Notes under the pieces: generated by a model
Told to the model about the DNA's origin: nothing
The model's input: the letters and a program-made list of their open reading frames with translations, nothing else
Databases searched by the model: none
Source: Rhodospirillales bacterium
Lineage (GTDB): Bacteria; Pseudomonadota; Alphaproteobacteria; Rhodospirillales; Defluviicoccaceae
Length of the DNA stretch: 9,982 nt
Direction: 5' to 3'
NCBI GenBank assembly: GCA_030622775.1
Contig: JAUXFS010000027.1
Span: 1-9,982, forward strand
Made by a program: the position numbers and the translations under genes
In this document: one piece after another, positions 1 to 5,203 of the stretch
Layout of the letters: every line of letters begins with the position of its first letter
Position numbering within the stretch: the first letter of the stretch is position 1

Positions 1-894
1 CTGATGGATGAATTGCAGCGGGCTCTCGACCGATATCTCGCGGCAATGGCGGCCGAATTGGCCCGCCGCGGAGGGACCGGCTCGCCCACCGACCTAGGGA
101 TCAGCCGCGAGATGTTGCGTTCCGACGATCTCAGGGAACTGATCGACATGGCGCGTCGGCCCGCCCGTACTGGGGCTCGCGACAGTGCCCGCCAGTTGCT
201 CGCCGAGTTGCAGAGGATCCTCGACGGCCTCCGCATGGGCCTCGAGGCCAGCGGTTCGCGCCGGGACCTGATCGAGGCGCACAAGCTGATGCAGGCCCTC
301 AGAAACCTCGGGCAACGGCAACAGGATCTACTTGATGAGACGTTTCAGCAGTTGCGCGCGCGGCGGGCGCAACAGGACCGGGGCGAGCCGGGAGAGCCGG
401 CGCCGGGGTCGAAGGAGGGCATGGCCGAACAGGACGCATTGCGGCGGGAACTGGGCGAACAGATGCTCCGGCTGGACAGCTTCATCGGCGGGATCCCGCC
501 GCCGGTGGGTAAGGCCGAGCGGGCGATGCGCGGCGCCGTCGACGCGCTGGATGGCGGTCGCCTTGGAACGGCGGTGGAGAAGCAGACCGAGGCGGTGGAC
601 CACCTGAACCAAGCGGTGGAGTCCGCCGGCGAGGCGATGGCCCGCCGGCTCGGCGGGCTCTCCGGAATGTTCGCCGGCGATCCCGACGACGACGGTGGGG
701 ACGGCGGTGATATTTTCGGACGATCGCCCGAGGGCGGTTACCGCGGGATGGGCGCCGGTCAGGTCAAGATTCCCGATCGCATCGAGTTGCATCGGGCGCA
801 GGAAATCCTTCGGGAGCTGCGACGTCGCGCCGGGGAGCGCCATCGGCCACCCGCGGAACTGGGCTATATCGAACGGCTGTTGCGCCGGTTCTGA
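1..894 (+). CDS. DUF4175 / TIGR02302 family protein, C-terminal part (5' end outside window)
   Basis: The frame is open from the first base and ends at TGA 892-894, so these 297 codons are the C-terminal part of a longer protein. The family is typically around 800 residues or more with N-terminal membrane helices, which would lie upstream. What is visible is hydrophilic and helical: a heptad-like region around residues 60-120 rich in Leu, Gln and Arg (for example QLLAELQRILDGLR), a Pro/Gly/Glu-rich break around 122-140, more helix to about 220, a Gly/Asp-rich stretch near 225-250, and a terminal block VKIPDRIELHRAQEILRE followed by YIERLLRRF. That terminal block is the hallmark I recognise from DUF4175 proteins. 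The biochemical role of the family is not established as far as I know; it is a predicted envelope protein of alphaproteobacteria. The gene converges on the DUF3426 gene with only 28 bp between stop codons. The ATG at 4-6 is an internal Met, not the start. Confidence 0.82.
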   Translation: MMDELQRALDRYLAAMAAELARRGGTGSPTDLGISREMLRSDDLRELIDMARRPARTGARDSARQLLAELQRILDGLRMGLEASGSRRDLIEAHKLMQALRNLGQRQQDLLDETFQQLRARRAQQDRGEPGEPAPGSKEGMAEQDALRRELGEQMLRLDSFIGGIPPPVGKAERAMRGAVDALDGGRLGTAVEKQTEAVDHLNQAVESAGEAMARRLGGLSGMFAGDPDDDGGDGGDIFGRSPEGGYRGMGAGQVKIPDRIELHRAQEILRELRRRAGERHRPPAELGYIERLLRRF

Positions 895-922
895 GAGTCC
901 GTCCGGCGACCGGCCCGGGGGT

Positions 923-1846
923 TTACGTACTCTCGTCCCGGGGGGCGAACGTCACCTTGATTCGACGCGCCGCCGCCGCCGGGTTCTCCAGCCGCGCCGT
1001 AAAATCGACGGTTTCCCCCGGCGGCAGCGCGAGCCGGTCCGGCGATACGGTGACGAACTGAAGCTCCTCGTTGTCGGCATCGAACAGTGCGACACGGATC
1101 AGCGGGATATTTCTCGGCCCGTCGGAGGTGTTGGCGATGACGCCCTCGATCACCAGCGTTTCGCTCTCACCGCTCGGCTCGCGGGTGGAACTGACGTCAC
1201 GGATGTCCAGCCCGGCGCCAAGCTCTTCGCCGGCAAGACCGACCATCCCGTAAATTTTCGCGGCGCCCGGGACGGCTGCGACGATCGGATCACGGGCCAA
1301 AATCAACACCGCCACCACGATCAACGCCGCCCCGACGGCCAGGGCGGCGATCACACCACCGCTGGCCCGTCGCTTCGACGATTGCGCGGGCTGTTGCGAT
1401 TCGACCCTGGCGGCGGTCAGCACCGCCGGAATCGGTTCGCCTTCGGCCCGGTCCTCCGGCTCCTCGGCGGTGTCGGCGGGGCTCTCTTCGCCGATGTCGC
1501 CGCGGGGCTCGGCGGATTCTGGCTCACCGGTCGCCGCCGGCATCGCATTCCCATGTGTTTCGATAGGAGATACGATTTCGCCGTCCGGCGAGGCGCCGGT
1601 CGTGACCGGTGGTTGCGAATCGAGGTCGCGATCGGACGAAGGCCATGGGGGTTGAGGTTCGGGTCGCGGTATCGAGACCGCCGGCCCGGACGAGGACGCC
1701 GCCGGTTCCGCGCCGTGATCCGGCGACCATGGCGCTTGATCCCATTGACTCTCGCAATCGGAGCACCTGACCCTGCGGCCGTGGAGCCCAATCTCGGCGG
1801 GGTCGACGGTGTAGCGTGCCGAACAGCGCGGACAGGTTATAATCAT
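923..1846 (-). CDS. MJ0042-type zinc-ribbon protein with C-terminal DUF3426 domain
   Basis: The 307-residue protein starts MIITCPRCSARYTVDP, the typical opening of the MJ0042 zinc-ribbon family. The two CxxC knuckles are C5/C8 and C28/C31. Residues about 40-155 form a disordered, low-complexity linker rich in Pro, Glu, Ser and Ala. Then come a short basic stretch (SSKRRAS, about 156-162) and one hydrophobic helix (about 164-184). The C-terminal part, about 185-307, is beta-rich with motifs such as VIEGVIANTSDGPRNIPLIRV and LALPPGETVDFTARL, as expected for DUF3426, a FxLYD-like fold. The predicted topology is zinc ribbon in the cytoplasm and DUF3426 outside. Function is unknown; proteins of this type are often found next to ftsEX in alphaproteobacteria. 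ATG 1844-1846 is fixed by the conserved MIITCP start, although no strong Shine-Dalgarno is visible. It is transcribed away from ftsE. Confidence 0.88.
   Translation of the reverse strand: MIITCPRCSARYTVDPAEIGLHGRRVRCSDCESQWDQAPWSPDHGAEPAASSSGPAVSIPRPEPQPPWPSSDRDLDSQPPVTTGASPDGEIVSPIETHGNAMPAATGEPESAEPRGDIGEESPADTAEEPEDRAEGEPIPAVLTAARVESQQPAQSSKRRASGGVIAALAVGAALIVVAVLILARDPIVAAVPGAAKIYGMVGLAGEELGAGLDIRDVSSTREPSGESETLVIEGVIANTSDGPRNIPLIRVALFDADNEELQFVTVSPDRLALPPGETVDFTARLENPAAAARRIKVTFAPRDEST
1838..1843 (+). promoter_or_regulatory. Perfect TATAAT hexamer, possible -10 box for ftsE
   Basis: A perfect TATAAT lies on the plus strand about 80 bp before the ftsE ATG, overlapping the first codons of the divergent DUF3426 gene. 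No convincing -35 hexamer sits 16-18 bases upstream, and no extended TGn motif precedes it. The hexamer may simply reflect the Ile-Ile codons of the conserved MIIT start. It is listed because no better plus-strand promoter was found in the gap; the best alternative, TTGCGG at 1870-1875 with GATAAC at 1895-1900, has a long 19-base spacer. Confidence 0.22.
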
Positions 1847-1875
1847 CGCGGACAGGGTGTGGTAAGCTTTTGCGG

Positions 1876-1904
1876 TTTATAGGCTTCCGGTCCGGATAAC
1901 GCAA
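1876..1904 (-). promoter_or_regulatory. Candidate sigma70-type promoter of the DUF3426 gene
   Basis: Reading the minus strand, TTGCGT (1899-1904) and TATAAA (1876-1881) are separated by exactly 17 bases (1882-1898). The -10 box matches consensus at five of six positions, the -35 at three of six. Initiation would fall near 1868, giving a leader of about 22 nt before the ATG at 1846. This is inferred from sequence alone. Confidence 0.42.
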
Positions 1905-1909
1905 CAAGC

Positions 1910-1915
1910 AGGTGG
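1910..1915 (+). promoter_or_regulatory. Ribosome binding site of ftsE
   Basis: AGGTGG lies seven bases before ATG 1923. This favours the ATG over the in-frame GTG codons near 1950-1955, even though many FtsE proteins begin close to the VRFQGVGLRY segment. Confidence 0.6.
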
Positions 1916-1922
1916 ACGGCAC

Positions 1923-2681
1923 ATGGGGACCGCCGAGCGAAAAGGGGTCGTGGTGCGTTTCCAGGGGGTGGGCCTCAGGTACGCCGCCGGGCCGGAGGTT
2001 CTCGACAACGTGTCGTTTGAACTGGAGGACGGCGCGTTCCACTTTCTAACCGGACCGAGCGGCGCCGGCAAGACGACCTTGCTCCGCCTGATGTATCTGG
2101 CGATGAAGCCGACGCGCGGCCGGATCACCCTGTTCGGCGACGATACCGCGACGGTGTCGCGCGCGCGGCTGCCGGCGCTGAGGCGGCGAATCGGCGTCGT
2201 CTTTCAGGACTTCCGCCTGCTCGACCATCTTTCCACGTTCGACAACGTGGCGTTGCCACTACGCATCGCCGGTCGCCACGAGAGCGAAGTGCGCAAACAC
2301 GTGGTCGAGCTCCTGAGGTGGGTCGGCCTCGAGAATCACCTCGATGCGCGACCGCAGGCGTTGTCCGGCGGCCAGCAACAACTGGTCGCGATCGCCCGGG
2401 CGGTGGTCGGTCGGCCAAAACTGCTTCTCGGCGACGAGCCGACCGGCAATGTCGACGATCATATCGCGATACGACTGATGCACCTGTTCCAGGAGATGAA
2501 CCGGCTTGGCACCACGGTTGTCGTCGCCACCCACAACCGATCCCTGGCCGGTCGAATCGGACACCGGAGGCTGCGGATGGAGCACGGAAAGCTGTGGATG
2601 GAACACCCAAAGGCGCCGGCGCCGGCGAAAGGCGGATCCGGCGCGCCGCGACCGACCGAGGCGCCGGTGGTCAGGCTCTAA
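1923..2681 (+). CDS. ftsE: Cell division ATP-binding protein FtsE
   Basis: This 252-residue ABC ATPase carries every core motif: Walker A GPSGAGKTT (44-52), Q-loop Gln95 in VVFQDFRLL, signature LSGGQ (147-151), Walker B LLLGDEPTG with catalytic Glu172, D-loop NVDD and switch His204 in VATHN. The text around the Q-loop and the NVDD D-loop are FtsE-like. FtsE is cytoplasmic and, with FtsX, forms a septal complex that in studied bacteria controls peptidoglycan-cleaving enzymes during division. The partner ftsX starts directly after its stop codon. Two oddities are visible. The residue after the signature, usually Arg in LSGGxQQR, is Leu155 here (LSGGQQQLVAIARA). The C-terminus beyond about 225 is a Pro/Ala/Gly-rich tail, longer than the core fold needs. 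ATG 1923 is supported by AGGTGG at 1910-1915. Confidence 0.95.
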   Translation: MGTAERKGVVVRFQGVGLRYAAGPEVLDNVSFELEDGAFHFLTGPSGAGKTTLLRLMYLAMKPTRGRITLFGDDTATVSRARLPALRRRIGVVFQDFRLLDHLSTFDNVALPLRIAGRHESEVRKHVVELLRWVGLENHLDARPQALSGGQQQLVAIARAVVGRPKLLLGDEPTGNVDDHIAIRLMHLFQEMNRLGTTVVVATHNRSLAGRIGHRRLRMEHGKLWMEHPKAPAPAKGGSGAPRPTEAPVVRL

Positions 2682-3563
2682 ATGTTTGCTCCCCGTTCCG
2701 ACCTGCCGCTGGATCGCGACCCGCTCGGCCGGTTTCTGCCATGGCTGATCGCGTTCATGGTTTACCTGGCGGTTCTCGCGCTGGCCGGCGTCCTGGTGAT
2801 AAACGGCACCGCCGGACGATGGGAGAGGGGGCTCGGCGGCACGGTGACGGTCCAAATCGCGCCGGCCGACAGTGCCGAGGCCGCCGGCGTTCGCCTGCGC
2901 GCGGCGCTCGACGTCCTGCGCGCCACGCCCGAGGTCGCCCACGCCGAACCCATTCCCGAAAGCCGGATCGCCGCCTTGTTGGAACCATGGTTGGGCGAAA
3001 TCGATGCCGCGCTCGATCTGCCGTTGCCGCGGCTCATCGACGTGCGGTTGAAGCCCGGCGGCGATCTCGACGCCGAGGACCTGGCGATGCGTCTGGCCGC
3101 GGCGGTCCCGGGCGCTGCATTAGATGATCACCGGGTCTGGTTGGACCGGTTGCTCCGACTCGTCCATACGGTTGAAGTGCTGGCCGGTGTGATCTTGGCG
3201 CTGATCGGGCTGGTCATCGCCGGCACGGTCGTGTACGCCACCCGCTCGGGACTGGCGGTTCACTTGGACGCCATAGAGGTTTTGCATCTCATCGGGGCGC
3301 AGGATTCTTACGTTGCCCGGCAGTTCGCGGATCGGGCGCTGGCCCTGAGTCTCAGGGGAGGGGCGATCGGCCTGTTGCCTGGAGTGGCGACGTTGATCGG
3401 CATCGACCAACTGGCGGCACGGCTCCAGGGCGGCCCCCTGCCCGACCTGGCCCTGGCGCCGGCTCATTGGGTGATCCTCGCCGTATTGCCGATCGTGGTG
3501 GCGGTGATCGCGATGTTGACCGCCCGGGTGACGGTCATGCGCAATCTGGCGAGTATGTTCTGA
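2682..3563 (+). CDS. ftsX: Cell division membrane protein FtsX
   Basis: The 293-residue protein has the FtsX layout: a short cytoplasmic N-terminus, TM1 (about 20-41), an extracytoplasmic domain (about 42-160), then TM2 (163-188), TM3 (about 213-233) and TM4 (about 262-282), with the C-terminus in the cytoplasm. The segment after TM2, AIEVLHLIGAQDSYVARQF, matches the well-conserved FtsX motif that contacts FtsE, and the end ARVTVMRNLASMF is also typical. FtsX carries ATP-driven conformational change from FtsE to extracytoplasmic hydrolase regulators, EnvC in E. coli. It is shorter than E. coli FtsX (about 350 residues), mainly at the N-terminus. The ATG follows the ftsE stop directly (TAAATG), and no clear independent Shine-Dalgarno is seen, so translational coupling is likely. 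Confidence 0.93.
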   Translation: MFAPRSDLPLDRDPLGRFLPWLIAFMVYLAVLALAGVLVINGTAGRWERGLGGTVTVQIAPADSAEAAGVRLRAALDVLRATPEVAHAEPIPESRIAALLEPWLGEIDAALDLPLPRLIDVRLKPGGDLDAEDLAMRLAAAVPGAALDDHRVWLDRLLRLVHTVEVLAGVILALIGLVIAGTVVYATRSGLAVHLDAIEVLHLIGAQDSYVARQFADRALALSLRGGAIGLLPGVATLIGIDQLAARLQGGPLPDLALAPAHWVILAVLPIVVAVIAMLTARVTVMRNLASMF

Positions 3564-3564
3564 G

Positions 3565-4203
3565 ATGCGAAGATCGAGCCCCTATCGCCGCCGTCGCACC
3601 GGGAGCCTGGTCATCTGGGTTGTGGTCTTGGCGGTGCTGTTGGTCGGCGCCTGGGGATACGGCCTTGTCCGATTCGCCGAAGCGATACCCGAGACCGTCG
3701 CCGATGCCGACACGCCCACCGATGCCATCGTCGTGTTGACCGGCGGTAGCGAACGGCTGAGTACCGGCTTGCGGCTGCTGGCGGACGGCAAGGCCGGCAA
3801 GGTCTTCGTTTCCGGTGTCCACGAGAGCGTCGACATCGCCGAATTGTTGAAGACGGCGGGGAACCCCCCGGAGGAGTTGGAACCGCGCGTGGAAACCGGT
3901 CACGGTGCGCAGGACACCGCCGGCAACGCCGTCGAGACCGCCGCCTGGATGCGAGACCACGGTTACCGCTCGCTGCGTCTGGTCACCGCCAGCTATCACA
4001 TGCCGAGAAGCCTACTCGAATTTCGCTTTGCCCTTCCCGAGGCGACGGTGATCCCGCATCCCGTGTTTCCCGGCCACGTCAAGCGGGAACGGTGGTGGCT
4101 ATGGCCGGGGACAACGGCGCTGATCATCGGCGAATACCATAAGTTCCTGTTGGCGTGGCTGGACCATGGGACGACTCGAGTGTTCGGCCGCGAGGGGGCA
4201 TGA
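3565..4203 (+). CDS. YdcF/ElyC-like DUF218 membrane-anchored protein
   Basis: The 212-residue protein has a basic N-terminus (MRRSSPYRRRRTG), one hydrophobic helix (about 15-36) and a DUF218 domain (about 52-195). Domain marks are DAIVVLTGGSERLSTGLRLL (53-72), KVFVSG (79-84), the QDTAGNAVETA segment (116-126) where the family has a conserved Thr/Asn-rich motif, VTASYHMPRS (140-149), and the late YHKFLLAWL. The fold is Rossmann-like. SanA, ElyC and YdcF of E. coli belong here, and ElyC affects peptidoglycan and lipid-carrier metabolism, but no enzymatic reaction can be assigned from sequence. The active domain is predicted outside the membrane. It starts one base after the ftsX stop and sits between ftsX and plsC, which suggests an envelope role. 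I do not give a gene symbol because orthology to a named member is uncertain. Confidence 0.88.
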   Translation: MRRSSPYRRRRTGSLVIWVVVLAVLLVGAWGYGLVRFAEAIPETVADADTPTDAIVVLTGGSERLSTGLRLLADGKAGKVFVSGVHESVDIAELLKTAGNPPEELEPRVETGHGAQDTAGNAVETAAWMRDHGYRSLRLVTASYHMPRSLLEFRFALPEATVIPHPVFPGHVKRERWWLWPGTTALIIGEYHKFLLAWLDHGTTRVFGREGA

Positions 4204-4210
4204 GCGGGCG

Positions 4211-5011
4211 ATGACGGCGATTCGATCGATCCTGTTCTTTGGCGGTGCTCTTGCCTGGACGGCGTTGATCTCGGTTGGGTTCCTGCCGCTGTTGCTGTTG
4301 CCGCGTCGGGGCATGCAGAAGGCTGCGTGGGTTTGGACTTGCGGCCTGATCGGATGGCTCGCTGCCACCTGCGGGCTCGGCTACCGGATCGTGGGTCGCG
4401 AGCACTTGCCGCCTGGTGCTGCCATCATTGCCGCCAAGCATCAGTCGGCTTGGGACACGCTGATCTTTCACATTCTCGTTGATGACCCGATCTTCGTTCT
4501 GAAACGAGAGCTGTTCCGAGTTCCCTTCATCGGGTGGTACCTGCGCAAGGCGGGAAATGTCGGGGTCGACCGCGCCGCCGGGTTCCGCGCGCTGAAGGCG
4601 ATGATCCCCGATGTCGAGCGCGCCCTCGCCGCCGGCAGCCAGGTTATCGTGTTCCCGGAAGGAACCCGTTCGGCCCCCGGCGCCTCAAGGCCATACCAGC
4701 CCGGCGTCGCCGTCCTCTACGCGGACTGCGATGTCCCGGTGGTTCCGGTCGCGCTCAATTCCGGCGTGTTCTGGGGGCGGCGCAGCTTTTTCAAGTATCC
4801 CGGCGTGATCACCCTGGAGTTCCTGCCGCCGATGCCGAGGGGGCTCGACCGCAGGGAGTTCCTCAAGGTGCTGGCGGACAGGGTCGAAACCGCCGCCGAG
4901 CGATTGCGCGTCAAGGCGGAACAGGAACTCCAAGGAGGCGGACATCCGCCGGCCCAGGCTGCCGGCCCTGTGGAAAAAGCCGCGGCCGCGGCCGGTCAAT
5001 CCCGGGAATAA
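4211..5011 (+). CDS. plsC: 1-acyl-sn-glycerol-3-phosphate acyltransferase (PlsC family)
   Basis: The 266-residue protein has an N-terminal hydrophobic hairpin (about 7-30 and 40-58) and the acyltransferase block motifs: I, HQSAWD (catalytic His77 and Asp82, HX4D); II, WYLRKAGNVGVDR (109-121); III, FPEGTRS (148-154); IV, VPVVPVALNSG (175-185). PlsC-type enzymes move an acyl group onto lysophosphatidic acid at the inner face of the membrane to give phosphatidic acid, the precursor of phospholipids. Paralogues may use ornithine lipids or other acceptors, so the exact substrate is inferred. The ATG at 4211 lies 7 bp after the DUF218 stop. An upstream in-frame ATG at 4166 would add 15 polar residues inside the previous gene and is not preferred. 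The C-terminal 30 residues are Ala/Gly/Pro-rich and probably disordered. This is the last gene of the ftsE cluster. Confidence 0.9.
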   Translation: MTAIRSILFFGGALAWTALISVGFLPLLLLPRRGMQKAAWVWTCGLIGWLAATCGLGYRIVGREHLPPGAAIIAAKHQSAWDTLIFHILVDDPIFVLKRELFRVPFIGWYLRKAGNVGVDRAAGFRALKAMIPDVERALAAGSQVIVFPEGTRSAPGASRPYQPGVAVLYADCDVPVVPVALNSGVFWGRRSFFKYPGVITLEFLPPMPRGLDRREFLKVLADRVETAAERLRVKAEQELQGGGHPPAQAAGPVEKAAAAAGQSRE

Positions 5012-5042
5012 CCTTCGCAACACCCTGCCGATCAAGGAAGAC

Positions 5043-5060
5043 CCCCGACACGGATTGGGG
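5043..5060. other. Small stem-loop downstream of plsC
   Basis: CCCCGA (5043-5048) pairs with TTGGGG (5055-5060) around a six-base loop, with one G-U pair. It is followed by AAAAC rather than a T-run, so it does not look like an intrinsic terminator for plsC. It might be a weak RNA structure or chance. Confidence 0.2.
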
Positions 5061-5095
5061 AAAACTTCGTGGAAACATAACAGGAACACTTAGCG

Positions 5096-5124
5096 TTGAC
5101 GTTGTTTCCGTCCACGCTTACAGT
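5096..5124 (+). promoter_or_regulatory. Candidate sigma70-type promoter of nrdJ
   Basis: TTGACG (5096-5101, five of six to consensus) and TACAGT (5119-5124, four of six) are separated by exactly 17 bases. Initiation near 5131 would give a leader of about 73 nt before the nrdJ ATG. This makes nrdJ a transcription unit of its own rather than an extension of the ftsE cluster. Inverted arms AGCGT (5092-5096) and ACGCT (5114-5118) bracket the -35 box and the spacer and could be an operator. Confidence 0.5.
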
Positions 5125-5127
5125 TGA

Positions 5128-5159
5128 GCCGCCGTGAAACCACGGACCGACGCGGCGGC
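5128..5159 (+). other. nrdJ leader with two competing hairpins
   Basis: CCGTG (5132-5136) and CACGG (5141-5145) form a five-pair stem with an AAAC loop. GCCGCCG (5128-5134) can instead pair with CGGCGGC (5153-5159). The two stems share bases 5132-5134, so they exclude each other. If transcription starts near 5131, as the promoter suggests, the outer stem would lose about three pairs. I see no cobalamin-riboswitch B12 box in the leader. Confidence 0.3.
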
Positions 5160-5190
5160 GGTTTCGACGGCGTATCAATTGGAAAGGGTT

Positions 5191-5195
5191 GAGGG
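5191..5195 (+). promoter_or_regulatory. Ribosome binding site deciding the nrdJ start
   Basis: GAGGG ends eight bases before ATG 5204. A possible upstream TTG start at 5189 has its purine run (GGAAAGGG) directly abutting it, which is too close, so the ATG is preferred. Confidence 0.6.
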
Positions 5196-5203
5196 CTCGG
5201 AAA

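Noticed and set aside
695..1882. A 395-codon plus-strand frame across the DUF4175/DUF3426 junction
   Set aside because: It overlaps two supported genes, is Arg/Gly-rich and has no recognisable motif.
4166..4210. Earlier start for the PlsC-like protein
   Set aside because: It would overlap the DUF218 gene by 38 bp and add a polar segment before the hydrophobic N-terminus; ATG 4211 fits the cluster spacing.
5043..5060. Intrinsic terminator after plsC
   Set aside because: The stem is short with a wobble pair and is followed by A residues rather than T residues.
5012..5203. Cobalamin riboswitch upstream of the B12-dependent reductase
   Set aside because: It was expected from biology, but I see no B12-box-like sequence, and after the promoter candidate only about 73 nt of leader remain, too short for the usual aptamer.
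5189..5203. TTG start for nrdJ
   Set aside because: The purine-rich site directly abuts the TTG, while ATG 5204 has GAGGG at the proper distance.
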